A stretch of 64,000 bases of DNA. Source: Bacteroidaceae bacterium. GTDB taxonomy: Bacteria > Bacteroidota > Bacteroidia > Bacteroidales > Bacteroidaceae. Below the pieces are notes generated by a model. That model searched no databases. It had not been told where the DNA came from and saw nothing but the letters and a program-made list of their open reading frames with translations. A program made the translations under genes and the position numbers. Location of the stretch: positions 87,609 to 151,608 of the forward strand of contig JAFQBB010000039.1 of assembly GCA_017416805.1 (NCBI GenBank), written 5' to 3'. Below, piece after piece: positions 54,259 to 64,000 of this stretch (position 1 is its first letter; each line of letters begins with the position of its first letter).

Positions 54259-56391
54259 ATGGAAATATTTAATTCAATGATAGCCAAAGCCCTGCAGATT
54301 GCAGAGCGGCGTGTAGCAAATACACTGGAGCTGTTAGCCGGAGGGGCTACCATTCCCTTCATCAGTCGTTATCGTAAAGAGGCTACGGGCGGATTGGATG
54401 AAGTGCAGATTGAGCAAATCAAGCAGATGCACGAGAAACTGGTTGAGATGGCCAAACGCAAGGAGACTATCCTGAATACCATCGAAGAGCAAGGCAAACT
54501 GAATCAAGAACTGAAAAGACGTATTGAGGCATCGTGGGATGCTACGGAACTGGAGGATATTTACCTTCCCTTCAAACCTAAGAGGAAGACTCGCGCCGAG
54601 GTGGCTCGCCAGCGTGGATTGGAGCCTTTGGCCAACCTCATGATGCTCCAACGTGAGACGAATCTGATGGCTCGTGCGCGCACATTTATAAGTGCTGAAG
54701 TGAAAGATGAGGAAGAGGCGCTGAAGGGGGCACGCGATATTATTGCCGAACGGGTGAGTGAGGATGAACGTGCCCGAGGGCAGGTTCGCAATCTGTTCAG
54801 CCGTACGGCCATTATTACCTCCAAGGTGGTGAAAGGAAAGGAAGAAGAGGGGCAGAAATTCCGTGATTATTTTGACTTTAGCGAACCGCTTAAGCGTTGC
54901 TCTTCACACCGTTTGTTGGCTCTTCGTCGTGGCGAGGCTGAGGGTATCTTGAAAGTGTCAATCTCTCCCGATGATGATGAGTGCAGGGAGAGGTTGGAGA
55001 GAATGTATCTCTTTAAAGTTGACAACTCGTCAACGGAATGCTCCTTTCATGTTCGCGAAGCCGTCATGGATGCCTACAAGCGTTTGTTGAAACCTTCCAT
55101 CGAGACCGAGTTTGCGGCATTGAGCAAGGAGAGAGCAGATATGGAGGCTATCCGCATTTTTGCTGAAAACCTGAAGCAGTTGTTGCTCTCTTCACCCCTT
55201 GGTCAGAAACGTGTGTTAGGCATTGATCCCGGTTTCCGTACGGGATGCAAATTGGTATGTCTCGATGCACAAGGAGCCTTGTTGCATCATAGCATCATGT
55301 CGCCTCATCCGCCCAAGAACCAATACCGCGAGTCGGTGGCTACAATGAAGTACCTCATTGAGAGATATGAAGTGGAAGCCATTGCTATAGGCAACGGAAC
55401 GGCCGGACGCGAGACGGAGGATTTTGTCCGCCGTCTGCCCTTTGTTGAGGGTATAGAAGTCTATTCGGTAAGCGAGGATGGGGCTTCTGTCTATTCCGCT
55501 TCGAAGATTGCTCGCGAAGAGTTTCCAGACTATGATATAACCGTTCGCGGAGCCGTCTCTATTGGTCGCCGGTTGATGGATCCTTTGGCCGAATTGGTGA
55601 AAATCGATCCCAAAAGTATTGGGGTAGGGCAGTATCAGCACGATGTGGATCAGACGATGCTTAAACGTTCGCTCGATCAGGTGGTGGAGAATTGTGTCAA
55701 CCTGGTAGGCGTGAATGCCAACACGGCCAGCAAACATCTGCTTACTTACGTATCTGGTCTTGGCCCTGTATTGGCTCAAAATATCGTTAATTATCGCACC
55801 GAGAATGGGCCTTTCCGTTCGCGTAAAGACCTGATGAAGGTTCCCCGCATGGGGACCAAAGCCTTTGAGCAATGTGCAGGTTTTCTACGCATACCGCAAG
55901 CCACGAATCCTTTGGATAATAGTGCTGTACATCCCGAAAGCTACCATATTGTAGAGCAAATGGCAAATGACCTTTGTTGTACTGTGGACGAATTGATAAA
56001 GAACAAAGAGTTACGCTTGAAGATTGACCTCCAACGCTACACAACCCCCATCGTAGGACTTCCTACCTTGACGGATATCATGCAGGAGTTGGATAAACCG
56101 GGTCTTGATCCGCGTAAACCGCTTACTGCATTCCGCTTTGCTGATGTACATACGTTGGAGGACCTTCGTGAGGGGATGACTCTTCCAGGTATAGTTACCA
56201 ATATTACCAATTTTGGGTGTTTTGTTGATGTCGGTGTCCATCAGGATGGTCTCGTACACATCTCCCAATTGGCAGACAAGTTCGTAAGTGACCCCACTAC
56301 CGTTGTCTCCCTCCGCCAACAAGTAATGGTGCGGGTCATTGAAGTGGATTTGAAACGCAAGCGTCTGGCACTCTCCATGCGGCAACTTTAA
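54259..56391 (+). CDS. tex: Tex family transcription accessory RNA-binding protein
   Basis: This is a 710-residue Tex protein. It shows the N-terminal helical region with GGATIPFISRYRKEATGGLDE, a YqgF-like RNase H fold around GIDPGFRTGCK, a helix-hairpin-helix region (GPVLAQNIVNYR) and a C-terminal S1 domain (about 635-705, GIVTNITNFGCFVDVGVHQDG). It binds nucleic acid and affects transcription and stress tolerance in studied species. Confidence 0.95.
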   Translation: MEIFNSMIAKALQIAERRVANTLELLAGGATIPFISRYRKEATGGLDEVQIEQIKQMHEKLVEMAKRKETILNTIEEQGKLNQELKRRIEASWDATELEDIYLPFKPKRKTRAEVARQRGLEPLANLMMLQRETNLMARARTFISAEVKDEEEALKGARDIIAERVSEDERARGQVRNLFSRTAIITSKVVKGKEEEGQKFRDYFDFSEPLKRCSSHRLLALRRGEAEGILKVSISPDDDECRERLERMYLFKVDNSSTECSFHVREAVMDAYKRLLKPSIETEFAALSKERADMEAIRIFAENLKQLLLSSPLGQKRVLGIDPGFRTGCKLVCLDAQGALLHHSIMSPHPPKNQYRESVATMKYLIERYEVEAIAIGNGTAGRETEDFVRRLPFVEGIEVYSVSEDGASVYSASKIAREEFPDYDITVRGAVSIGRRLMDPLAELVKIDPKSIGVGQYQHDVDQTMLKRSLDQVVENCVNLVGVNANTASKHLLTYVSGLGPVLAQNIVNYRTENGPFRSRKDLMKVPRMGTKAFEQCAGFLRIPQATNPLDNSAVHPESYHIVEQMANDLCCTVDELIKNKELRLKIDLQRYTTPIVGLPTLTDIMQELDKPGLDPRKPLTAFRFADVHTLEDLREGMTLPGIVTNITNFGCFVDVGVHQDGLVHISQLADKFVSDPTTVVSLRQQVMVRVIEVDLKRKRLALSMRQL

Positions 56392-56457
56392 ATTGTTGCC
56401 CCCCAATGCTAAACATATAATATATATACAGTCATCTTAAATCATCCTATTCCTCCT

Positions 56458-57231
56458 ATGTCATATTGGATACTCTTCTATCAAGATGCGCTCATCCTTG
56501 ATGGCGGAACATCTTTTCTTCAGGGTGCAGAACCGGAAACTTTACCCAGAGGGAAACATTATCATACTTTGCCTTGGCTTGATGGCAAATCATGTTATGC
56601 TATCAGTTTGACAGATAAAGAAAAAGATACATTGATAGAAAATGGTAAAGGTAAACTTGAACTTGTGGCATTGCGTGCCTCCTACGATGTGCTCCCCCTT
56701 TCACATTACCTCATGGCAGGTAAAGCGCGCGAGTTGATACATTTCGATGAAACCGTCAAGTATTGTTCTCTTTGCGGTTCGCCTATGAAGTGGCACACCG
56801 ACATTAGTAAGCAATGTACCGCATGCGGGCGTGAGGTGTGGCCTTCCATTGCTACGGCCATCATCGTACGCATTACGCGGGATGACGAAGTGCTGCTTGT
56901 TCGTGCCAAGAATTTCCGTGGCAATTACTATGGCCTTGTGGCTGGATTTCTTGAAACAGGTGAAACCCTTGAAGAATGTGTACGTCGTGAGGTAAAGGAA
57001 GAGACGAATCTTGAGATAACCCATATTCGTTACTTTGGTAACCAATCATGGCCCTATCCCAGCGGACAGATGATAGGCTTCACTGCCGAATATGCAGGTG
57101 GCACCCTTCGTTTGCAGGATGAAGAACTCTCTACCGCTGCATTCTTCCGTTATGACCACTTGCCTGAGATTCCTCACAAACTCAGCATGGCTCGCATGCT
57201 GATTGATGATTGGTTGAAGAAATATGAATAG
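56458..57231 (+). CDS. nudC: NAD(+) diphosphatase
   Basis: This is a 257-residue NudC-type Nudix hydrolase. Four cysteines in CSLCGSP...CTACGRE form the zinc site; the Nudix box is GFLETGETLEECVRREVKEE; the NAD-specific motif appears as NQSWPYPSGQ (usually SQPWPFPxS). It cleaves NAD(H) and can remove NAD caps from RNA. It lies between tex and the sigma factor gene. Confidence 0.93.
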   Translation: MSYWILFYQDALILDGGTSFLQGAEPETLPRGKHYHTLPWLDGKSCYAISLTDKEKDTLIENGKGKLELVALRASYDVLPLSHYLMAGKARELIHFDETVKYCSLCGSPMKWHTDISKQCTACGREVWPSIATAIIVRITRDDEVLLVRAKNFRGNYYGLVAGFLETGETLEECVRREVKEETNLEITHIRYFGNQSWPYPSGQMIGFTAEYAGGTLRLQDEELSTAAFFRYDHLPEIPHKLSMARMLIDDWLKKYE

Positions 57232-57283
57232 CCTGTTCTGATATAAAAAAGGTGAAAAAGAGAAAGATTTCGTGATAATATAG

Positions 57284-57291
57284 TACTTTTG
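57284..57291 (+). promoter_or_regulatory. -7 box of sigma factor gene (TACTTTTG)
   Basis: TACTTTTG lies 23 bp before the ATG at 57315. Confidence 0.65.
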
Positions 57292-57314
57292 TAGCAGAAA
57301 TTTGTTGTCTATGC

Positions 57315-58178
57315 ATGAGACAATTAAAAATTTCTAAGAGCATAACGAACCGTGAGAGTGCTGCGCTGGAGAAATATCTGCAAGAAATAGGGCGCGAAGA
57401 GATGATTACGGTTGAACAAGAGGCAGAACTGGCACGTCGTATTCGTAAAGGTGACCGGAAGGCTCTTGAAGAATTGACAAAAGCTAATCTGCGTTTTGTT
57501 GTATCGGTGGCCAAACAATATCAGAATCAAGGGTTGACTTTGCCGGATCTTATCAATGAAGGAAACCTGGGACTAATAAAAGCGGCCGAGAAGTTTGATG
57601 AAACGCGTGGATTCAAGTTTATCAGTTATGCAGTGTGGTGGATACGCCAATCTATTCTGCAAGCATTGGCTGAACAATCGCGTATCGTGCGTTTGCCATT
57701 GAATCAAGTGGGGCAATTGAATCGGATTAACCGCCTTTTTTCGAAGTTCGAACAAGAGAATGAACGAAGTCCTTCTGTAGAGGAATTGGCCGAGGTGTTG
57801 GATACTGATGCTGAAATGGTGGGTGAAGTGATGAAAAATGCTGTCCGACCGATTTCGATGGATGCTCCGTTTGTTGAGGGTGAAGAAAATACGTTGCAAG
57901 ATATATTGACAGACAACTCAAGTTCGGATGTGGATGGTCTTTTTGATGGAGAATCTTTAGCGACAGAGGTGAAACGTACTTTGGCTATGTTGCCAGAGCG
58001 TGAACGTAAAATATTGGTCATGTTTTACGGTATTGGAGAGTCAGAGAAAAGTCTGGAAGAAATAGGTCTTCAATTAGGGTTGAGCAGGGAGCGGGTACGT
58101 CAAATAAAGGAGAAAACATTGAAGAAACTCCGTCGTGATGACCAAAACAGATTGTTGAAGTCCTTTTTAGGTAGATAA
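57315..58178 (+). CDS. rpoD: Primary sigma factor (Bacteroidetes RpoD)
   Basis: This is a 287-residue sigma-70 lacking region 1.1, as known for the Bacteroidetes primary factor. Region 1.2 is near the start ([12 protein letters not shown]), regions 2.1-2.4 include [18 protein letters not shown] and [13 protein letters not shown], region 3 follows, and region 4.2 is [18 protein letters not shown]. It should recognise the -33/-7 promoters seen throughout this window. Confidence 0.95.
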   Translation: MRQLKISKSITNRESAALEKYLQEIGREEMITVEQEAELARRIRKGDRKALEELTKANLRFVVSVAKQYQNQGLTLPDLINEGNLGLIKAAEKFDETRGFKFISYAVWWIRQSILQALAEQSRIVRLPLNQVGQLNRINRLFSKFEQENERSPSVEELAEVLDTDAEMVGEVMKNAVRPISMDAPFVEGEENTLQDILTDNSSSDVDGLFDGESLATEVKRTLAMLPERERKILVMFYGIGESEKSLEEIGLQLGLSRERVRQIKEKTLKKLRRDDQNRLLKSFLGR

Positions 58179-58217
58179 GACGGAGATTGATGTGATAAAT
58201 AAAGAGAAAATATAGAA

Positions 58218-58619
58218 ATGAAAACTTTGAGACATTGGATTGTGGCCGTATGTGCCTTGTTGGTGTGTGGAGTAGCTGGTGCAAAAGGTAAAAATGATTT
58301 GCAGACAATTTATATCTTTGGTGTTGGTGCGGCTTTTGGTGATACGGTAGTTTGTTTTACAGATATTCAAAAACTGGAAGGTAAGGAATTGGTAAAAAAA
58401 GGTTTTTTGCAAGCTCGTAGCCAATATTCTTATCAGTTGAAGAACTATTTGGAGTATAATGAGAATTTGCCTCATCGCACATGTGCTATCTATTTCTCTG
58501 AGAAAAAAGGAAAAATAGAAAAAGCGTATTCAAAATTGAAGGCCAAGTATGAAGGCGACAAAACATTGTTTGTACGAACAATCCCTTCCTTAGAGTTCAA
58601 ATTTGAGGAAGTTGAATAA
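58218..58619 (+). CDS. Exported protein of unknown function
   Basis: This is a 133-residue protein with a signal peptide (MKTLRHWIVAVCALLVCGVAGA) and a small alpha/beta remainder containing IYIFGVGAAFGDTVVCFTDI and a basic region near 100-120. I do not recognise the family with certainty. It follows the sigma factor gene by 39 bp and may share its transcript; it is convergent with comF. Confidence 0.75.
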   Translation: MKTLRHWIVAVCALLVCGVAGAKGKNDLQTIYIFGVGAAFGDTVVCFTDIQKLEGKELVKKGFLQARSQYSYQLKNYLEYNENLPHRTCAIYFSEKKGKIEKAYSKLKAKYEGDKTLFVRTIPSLEFKFEEVE

Positions 58620-58624
58620 ATACT

Positions 58625-59317
58625 TTATATATCGGTTGTCATACATAGTGTGGCAATGCTTATCCTGCATTCGGGGACAGCTTCTTTTATGGCCAATGCA
58701 CATGAAGTGAGTGTTGCTCCGGTTGTTGTTACGTCGTCTATCAGGAGGACGTGTTTGTTGTCAAGCTTTTGAATGGCTTCTGGGGTAGCTTTGAATATGC
58801 CTTTTACGTTTTCCCACCGTTCGATGTCATTCAAATGTGTTTGTGTCGGGTTGTCGGTTGTACGTATCACTACGCCTGTTTCTATGGGCAACCCGGTTTC
58901 GGATTTGATTCCTTCGGCAACCAATTCACTTTGGTTGTATCCGCGCTGACGCATACGGACAGAAGATAAGGGTACGGGGATAATCAGATCGATTCCTTCA
59001 AAGAAATTGTATTTGCCATGTTTCAAATGTGTGGCCATGCAACGTCCCATATATATACCCATCTTTTTATCCTTATAATATTTAAGTTGATGTAGGATTT
59101 GATGGTAAGGGCTTTCCGGTGAGTAGAAAAAATAGGCGGTTGCTCGTTCAATGGGGACGGTCCCATAGAAACGTTGCTCTAACCGGTTACCTGTTTGTGT
59201 ATGGTAAAAGGTGCGTGGAAGATTGCCCAAACAAGTGGTGCAGATGCAGGATTTTCCTATCAACCGGTTTTGACATACCGGACAACGGCGGGGAAATAGG
59301 AAATCCAACATAAGCAC
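58625..59317 (-). CDS. comF: ComF family phosphoribosyltransferase-like protein
   Basis: This is a 230-residue ComF protein. An N-terminal zinc motif (CPVC...CICTTC) is followed by a type I phosphoribosyltransferase fold with VLLIDDVTTTGAT as the PRPP loop and RGYNQSELVA. It is linked with DNA uptake in some bacteria. It lies 19 bp behind the pseudouridine synthase gene and is probably co-transcribed. Confidence 0.9.
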   Translation of the reverse strand: MLMLDFLFPRRCPVCQNRLIGKSCICTTCLGNLPRTFYHTQTGNRLEQRFYGTVPIERATAYFFYSPESPYHQILHQLKYYKDKKMGIYMGRCMATHLKHGKYNFFEGIDLIIPVPLSSVRMRQRGYNQSELVAEGIKSETGLPIETGVVIRTTDNPTQTHLNDIERWENVKGIFKATPEAIQKLDNKHVLLIDDVTTTGATLTSCALAIKEAVPECRISIATLCMTTDI

Positions 59318-59336
59318 TATGTAGAAAATGTGAAAA

Positions 59337-60263
59337 TCACCTTTGCATCAATTGTCGGAAAGCAATCGGGTAGGAGGTCTCGAAATTCAATAATTCACCG
59401 GTCACGGGATGATGGAAGCGTAGAAGGAATGCGTGTAGAGCCAAACGGTTAAGTGGATTGTGCTCAATATTGCATTTAGTGTCTCCCACGATAGGATGAT
59501 TTAATTCTTGCATGTGAAGGCGGATTTGTTCTTTACGTCCGTTTCCCAAATCCAATTCAACTAACGTGTATCCGTTTGCACGTTTGATGGTGGTATAATA
59601 GGTTACCGCTTTATCTCCATTAGAGTTTGTCGCTGTATGTGCTACCAATAATTGTTCGCCTGCTAACCAAGAGGAAATGACACCTTTGTCTTTTTCCATT
59701 TCACCATTGAGAATAGCTACGTAGGCGCGTTCAGTGACAAGACGCTCCCAATTGTCCTGAAGATTCTGCTTGGTGCGTTCATCTTTGGCAAAGACCATCA
59801 ATCCGGAAGCTTCACGGTCAAGCCGGTGTACTCCATAGATGCGGCGTTGTTTGCTCGAGCGTTTCACATAATCAGTCAATATGCTATAAGCGCTCATCTC
59901 TTTCTGCTTGTCGCTACCTACGGCCAAGAGCCCTTCACGCTTTTCGATGACAAGAAGATAGGCATCCTCATAAACTAATCTGATATGGGCACTCTTGAAC
60001 TCTTTTTGATGATGATTCTTGCTCAATTGCACCAACATGCCCGGTTGTAACATGAAGTTGTATTGGGTAGTGATGGTCTTGTTTACAAGAATAGCCCTAT
60101 GAGTCAATAAAGTCTTCACCTTATTGCGGCTCATATTACCTTTCTGTACCAGGAAATCCATCAGCTCCATAGGCTCCTTCACAATCGGAAGGTTGGTATA
60201 TTGCTCGGCCCTTCTGGCCATCGGTCGTCCGGAGTTATTATTTCTGTTTCGCATAATTGTCAT
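59337..60263 (-). CDS. RluA-type pseudouridine synthase
   Basis: This is a 308-residue RNA pseudouridine synthase. An S4-like N-terminal domain (KVKTLLTHRAILVN) precedes the catalytic domain with the aspartate motif GVHRLDREASGLMVF. Most family members read T-S-G after HRLD; here it is EASG. Which RNA position is modified cannot be told. Confidence 0.88.
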   Translation of the reverse strand: MTIMRNRNNNSGRPMARRAEQYTNLPIVKEPMELMDFLVQKGNMSRNKVKTLLTHRAILVNKTITTQYNFMLQPGMLVQLSKNHHQKEFKSAHIRLVYEDAYLLVIEKREGLLAVGSDKQKEMSAYSILTDYVKRSSKQRRIYGVHRLDREASGLMVFAKDERTKQNLQDNWERLVTERAYVAILNGEMEKDKGVISSWLAGEQLLVAHTATNSNGDKAVTYYTTIKRANGYTLVELDLGNGRKEQIRLHMQELNHPIVGDTKCNIEHNPLNRLALHAFLLRFHHPVTGELLNFETSYPIAFRQLMQR

Positions 60264-60284
60264 TTTAATAAGGATTAAGCCCCT

Positions 60285-60430
60285 AAAGACTTTAGAGACT
60301 TTAAAGACTTTAAAGACCCTAAGAATCTAAAGGATTATTGCTCACTCGCCACTAATCACTATTCGCTAATCTCCAGTCACTAGTCACTAGTAGCTAGTCA
60401 CTAGTAGCTAGTAGCCCGTCGCCAATCACT
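60285..60430. repeat. 9-bp and 7-bp simple repeats upstream of synthase gene
   Basis: GACTTTAAA-type 9-bp units (60285-60319) are followed by 7-bp units TCACTAG/TAGCTAG (about 60340-60430), which run up to the stop codon of rlmD. Confidence 0.8.
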
Positions 60431-61847
60431 CCCTTCTTTCCAACAACACCACATTCTCCACATGATGTGTGTGGGGGAACATGTCCACAGGTTGTACGGC
60501 AACCACCCGGTAGTCTTTGTCCAGCAATTGCAGGTCGCGTGCTTGTGTGGCGGGGTTGCAGCTCACGTAAACAATGCGTTTGGGAGCAGCAAAGAGGATG
60601 GCATCAATCACATCGTTGTGCATACCGGCGCGTGGAGGGTCAGTGATGATGACATCGGGCCGTCCGTGCTCCTCGATGAAGTCGCGTGTGAGTATGTCCT
60701 TCATATCGCCGGCATAGAAGAGGGTGTTTTCAATGCCGTTGATGGCAGAGTTCACCTTGGCATCTTCGATGGCCTCGGGCACATATTCGATACCCACCAC
60801 TTTACGCGCTTGCCGGCTGACAAAGTTGGCAATGGTACCGGTACCGGTATAGAGGTCATATACCAGTTCGTTACCCGTCAGTCCTGCGTAGGAGCGGGCT
60901 ATCTTATAGAGGTTATATGCCTGTTCGCTATTTGTCTGATAGAATGATTTGGGCCCCACTTTGAAGCGCAATCCCTCCATCTCTTCGAAGATGTGGTCGT
61001 TGCCACGGAAGACGTGTACGTCGAGGTCGCCTATCGTGTCATTGCACTTGTTGTTGATGACGTAGAGCAACGAGGTGATTTCCGGGAAACCGTCGGCCAC
61101 ATATTGTAGTAATCCCTTCATCTGCTCTTCCTCCTCCACACAAGTGACGTTGCATTGCAGAAGCACCATCAGTTCGCCGGTTGACGATGTACGTATCATC
61201 AGGTTTCGGAGCAACCCTTCTTGTGTGCGCAGGTTAAAGAATGAGAGTCCTTTCCCGTAAGCATAGTCGCGCATAGCATTGCGGATGCGGTTGCTGATGT
61301 CGTCCTGAAGCCAGCACTTCTCGATGGCCAGTACCTTGTCAAAGGCTCCGGGGATGTGGAAGCCTACGGCATTCATCTGGTCATACTTCACCTCCTGGGC
61401 CACCTCCTCTTCGGTGAGCCAACGCTTGTTGCTGAAGGTAAACTCTAGTTTGTTGCGATAAAATTGAGTCTTTGCACTTCCCAGGATTGGGGTAATCTCC
61501 GGCAATTCGATTTTTCCTATACGACGCAGGTTTGCCTCCACCTGTTTCTGCTTGTATTTGATTTGCTCCTCGTAGGGCAGCACTTGCCATTTGCATCCGC
61601 CGCACACACCATAGTGTTGGCAGAAAGGTACCGCACGGGTAGGAGAGTATTCATGAAAATGTACGGCCACGGCTTCGGCATAGCTGTGTTTCTTGCGCTT
61701 CACCTGCAAATCCACCACATCACCGGGCACCACATAGGGCACAAACACCACCATATCATTCACACGCGCCAATGCCATACCTTCGGCAGCCACGTCAGTT
61801 ATTGTCACCTTTTCAAGCAAAGGGAGCTGTTTCTTTTTTCGGGCCAT
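60426..61847 (-). CDS. rlmD: 23S rRNA (uracil-C5) methyltransferase
   Basis: This is a 473-residue RlmD/RumA-type enzyme. It has an N-terminal TRAM domain (about 5-65), iron-sulfur cysteines in CQHYGVCGGCKW plus a later one, a SAM-binding DLYTGTGTIANF block and the catalytic cysteine in VYVSCNPATQARDL. The exact rRNA position (1939 or 747 in E. coli numbering) is uncertain. Confidence 0.93.
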   Translation of the reverse strand: MARKKKQLPLLEKVTITDVAAEGMALARVNDMVVFVPYVVPGDVVDLQVKRKKHSYAEAVAVHFHEYSPTRAVPFCQHYGVCGGCKWQVLPYEEQIKYKQKQVEANLRRIGKIELPEITPILGSAKTQFYRNKLEFTFSNKRWLTEEEVAQEVKYDQMNAVGFHIPGAFDKVLAIEKCWLQDDISNRIRNAMRDYAYGKGLSFFNLRTQEGLLRNLMIRTSSTGELMVLLQCNVTCVEEEEQMKGLLQYVADGFPEITSLLYVINNKCNDTIGDLDVHVFRGNDHIFEEMEGLRFKVGPKSFYQTNSEQAYNLYKIARSYAGLTGNELVYDLYTGTGTIANFVSRQARKVVGIEYVPEAIEDAKVNSAINGIENTLFYAGDMKDILTRDFIEEHGRPDVIITDPPRAGMHNDVIDAILFAAPKRIVYVSCNPATQARDLQLLDKDYRVVAVQPVDMFPHTHHVENVVLLERRE

Positions 61848-61873
61848 TCTTAGTCAATATAATAAAAACTCTG

Positions 61874-61881
61874 CAAAAATA
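61874..61881 (-). promoter_or_regulatory. -7 box of rlmD (TATTTTTG)
   Basis: The minus strand reads TATTTTTGCAG 27 bp before the start. Confidence 0.55.
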
Positions 61882-61984
61882 CTCCTTTTTATCCGATTAT
61901 TTCCGCTCCTGCAGAGAAAAAATTATTCTCAGGTAGGGAAAAAATAATTTGCAGGGCAATGTGTTTAATTTTTCCCCTTTAATG

Positions 61985-62016
61985 TTTGGGACTTCCACCT
62001 TTTTTATATAGTTTTG
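61985..62016 (+). promoter_or_regulatory. ppdK promoter (-33 TTTG, -7 TAGTTTTG)
   Basis: TTTG at 61985-61988 and TAGTTTTG at 62009-62016 are 20 bases apart, the expected spacing, and 61 bp before the start. Confidence 0.75.
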
Positions 62017-62077
62017 CAGACTGATAGAAACTATGAACTAACATATTTATTAATTTTTAACCGATAAACAAGACAGT

Positions 62078-64000
62078 ATGGACAAAAAAAGAGTCTACAC
62101 CTTCGGTAACGGACAAGCCGAGGGTAAAGCAGACATGAGAAATCTGTTGGGTGGTAAAGGTGCCAACCTTGCCGAGATGAACCTGATCGGTGTACCCGTA
62201 CCTCCGGGATTCACCATCACCACAGACGTATGTAACGAGTACTTTGCTGAAGGCAAAGACAAAGTGGTTGCCCTGTTGAAGGACGATGTATTGAAGGCAG
62301 TAGCCAACATCGAGACTTTGATGAACTCCAAGTTCGGTGACACAGAGAACCCTCTGTTGGTATCAGTACGTTCAGGTGCCCGCGCCTCAATGCCCGGTAT
62401 GATGGATACTATCCTCAACCTCGGTCTCAACGACGAAGTGGTTGAAGGTATGATCCGCAAGACTGGCAACGCCCGTTTCGCATGGGATTCTTACCGTCGT
62501 TTCGTACAGATGTACGGTGACGTTGTACTCGGCATGAAGCCCGTCAACAAGGAAGATATCGACCCGTTCGAAGCTATCATCGAAGAGGTGAAGGAAGCTA
62601 AGGGCGTGAAGCTGGATAATGAACTCGAAGTAGAAGACCTGAAGGAACTCGTTGCCAAGTTCAAGGCAGCAGTGAAGGCTCAGACAGGTAAGGACTTCCC
62701 GACCGACTCTTACGAGCAGTTGTGGGGTGCCATCTGCGCTGTGTTCGACAGCTGGATGAACGAGCGTGCCATCCTTTATCGTAAGATGGAAGGTATTCCT
62801 GCAGAGTGGGGTACAGCCGTTAACGTTCAGGCCATGGTATTCGGTAACATGGGCGAGACTTCAGCTACTGGTGTATGCTTCAGCCGCGACGCAGGTAACG
62901 GTGAGGACCTCTTCAATGGTGAGTACCTCATCAACGCTCAGGGCGAGGACGTGGTTGCCGGTATCCGTACACCCCAGCAGATTACCAAGATTGGTTCTCA
63001 GCGTTGGGCAGAGCGTGCAGGAATCAGCGAAGAAGAGCGCGTAGCCAAGTATCCTTCTATGGAAGAGGCTATGCCCGAAATCTATGCTGAATTGGACGCT
63101 CTCCAGACTAAGCTCGAAAACCACTACAAGGATATGCAGGATATGGAGTTCACCGTACAGGAAGGCAAGCTCTGGTTCCTCCAGACACGTAACGGTAAGC
63201 GTACAGGTGCCGCTATGGTGAAGATTGCTATGGACCTCCTCCGTCAGGGCATGATTGATGAGAAGACTGCTCTTCTCCGTTGCGAGCCCAACAAGCTCGA
63301 CGAGCTTCTCCACCCCGTATTCGACAAGAAGGCTCTTGCCAGCGCTAAGGTGTTGACTCGTGGTCTTCCCGCATCTCCGGGTGCAGCTTGCGGTCAGATT
63401 GTATTCTTCGCTGACGACGCTGCCAAGTGGGCCGAGGATGGCAAGAAGGTGGTAATGGTACGTATCGAGACTTCTCCCGAAGACCTCGCAGGTATGGCCG
63501 TTGCTGAAGGTATCCTGACTGCCCGTGGTGGTATGACTTCTCACGCTGCCGTAGTTGCCCGCGGTATGGGTAAGTGCTGCGTATCAGGTGCCGGCGCTTT
63601 GAATATCGACTACAAGGCTCGCACTATCGAAGTGGATGGTGTAGTGTTGAAGGAAGGTGACTTCATCTCTCTCAACGGTACTACTGGACAAGTATATGCC
63701 GGTCAGGTTGAGACCAAGGCTGCTGAGGTTTCTGGTGACTTCGCTGACTTGATGGCTCTTTGCGAGAAATATACCAAGCTTGTTGTACGTACCAATGCTG
63801 ATACTCCCCACGATGCACAGGTTGCCCGCAATTTCGGTGCTGTAGGTATCGGTCTTTGCCGTACAGAGCACATGTTCTTCGAGGCTGAGAAGATTGTTGC
63901 CATGCGCGAGATGATTCTTTCTCCCGATGCAGAAGGCCGCAAGAAGGCTCTTGCCAAGTTGTTGCCCTATCAGAAGGCTGACTTCTATGGCATCTTCAAG
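62078..64000 (+). CDS. ppdK: Pyruvate, phosphate dikinase (3' end outside window)
   Basis: The first 641 residues are present of a protein that is usually about 900 long. It interconverts PEP and pyruvate with AMP/ATP and pyrophosphate/phosphate. The N-terminal nucleotide-binding domain contains GGKGANLAEMNLIG and SVRSGARASMPGMMDT; the swivelling phosphohistidine domain has His489 in GGMTSHAAVVARGMG; the start of the PEP-binding barrel follows (TNADTPHDAQVARNFGA, GLCRTEHMF). Codon use is strongly biased, as in highly expressed genes. The frame runs to the last base. Confidence 0.97.
   Translation, partial: MDKKRVYTFGNGQAEGKADMRNLLGGKGANLAEMNLIGVPVPPGFTITTDVCNEYFAEGKDKVVALLKDDVLKAVANIETLMNSKFGDTENPLLVSVRSGARASMPGMMDTILNLGLNDEVVEGMIRKTGNARFAWDSYRRFVQMYGDVVLGMKPVNKEDIDPFEAIIEEVKEAKGVKLDNELEVEDLKELVAKFKAAVKAQTGKDFPTDSYEQLWGAICAVFDSWMNERAILYRKMEGIPAEWGTAVNVQAMVFGNMGETSATGVCFSRDAGNGEDLFNGEYLINAQGEDVVAGIRTPQQITKIGSQRWAERAGISEEERVAKYPSMEEAMPEIYAELDALQTKLENHYKDMQDMEFTVQEGKLWFLQTRNGKRTGAAMVKIAMDLLRQGMIDEKTALLRCEPNKLDELLHPVFDKKALASAKVLTRGLPASPGAACGQIVFFADDAAKWAEDGKKVVMVRIETSPEDLAGMAVAEGILTARGGMTSHAAVVARGMGKCCVSGAGALNIDYKARTIEVDGVVLKEGDFISLNGTTGQVYAGQVETKAAEVSGDFADLMALCEKYTKLVVRTNADTPHDAQVARNFGAVGIGLCRTEHMFFEAEKIVAMREMILSPDAEGRKKALAKLLPYQKADFYGIFK

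Overview
The window looks like chromosomal DNA of a gut Bacteroidales species, most likely Bacteroides or Phocaeicola. The evidence is a short region-1.1-less primary sigma factor, many promoters of the Bacteroides type (TAnnTTTG at -7), a thiSEGCH operon, saccharolytic enzymes ending in Bacteroidetes-style C-terminal domains, and split HipBST and RhuM/Fic accessory genes. No rRNA, tRNA, insertion sequence or CRISPR array was recognised.

Layout. 1-2.5 kb: a RhuM-type gene cut by the window edge and a Fic AMPylase-type gene whose promoter holds a perfect 14-bp inverted repeat. 2.8-9.9 kb (minus strand): a seven-gene acyl-chain operon (acyltransferase, ketosynthase, ACP, three hot-dog proteins, RND/MMPL exporter) resembling a reduced aryl-polyene or specialised-lipid cluster. 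10-13.5 kb: a long heptanucleotide satellite, nadC and an exported M23 peptidase. 14.4-23.2 kb: a visibly AT-rich island with a lipoprotein, an exported vWA protein, a lipobox/transmembrane adaptor, a tubulin-superfamily GTPase and a very large membrane-anchored papain-like protease, followed by a small membrane protein. This is the most unusual system here. It resembles, from memory, the FtsZ-like/vWA membrane-remodelling systems predicted by comparative genomics, but with a protease partner. It is bordered by a possible structured leader RNA upstream, and by a perfect 50-bp palindrome and two iteron-like arrays downstream.

24-34.6 kb: a queuosine-precursor transporter, a hipBST toxin-antitoxin operon bounded by 69-bp direct repeats, Nif3 and zinc-ribbon partners, purT, a MurU/AmgK-like pair (the kinase fused to a RapZ C-terminal domain) and cardiolipin synthase. 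34.8-45 kb: uvrA, nagB, the thiamine operon thiSEGCH under a TPP riboswitch, and ispE. 45-64 kb: a DegP-type protease, an iron alcohol dehydrogenase, two polysaccharide-degrading enzymes (GH98, GH105-DUF2264), tex, nudC, the primary sigma factor, an exported unknown, comF, a pseudouridine synthase, a 23S rRNA m5U methyltransferase and the start of pyruvate phosphate dikinase.

The intergenic DNA is unusually rich in simple repeats. Several unrelated sequences share a 7-bp period, and a family of imperfect inverted repeats has arms built from 9-bp units.
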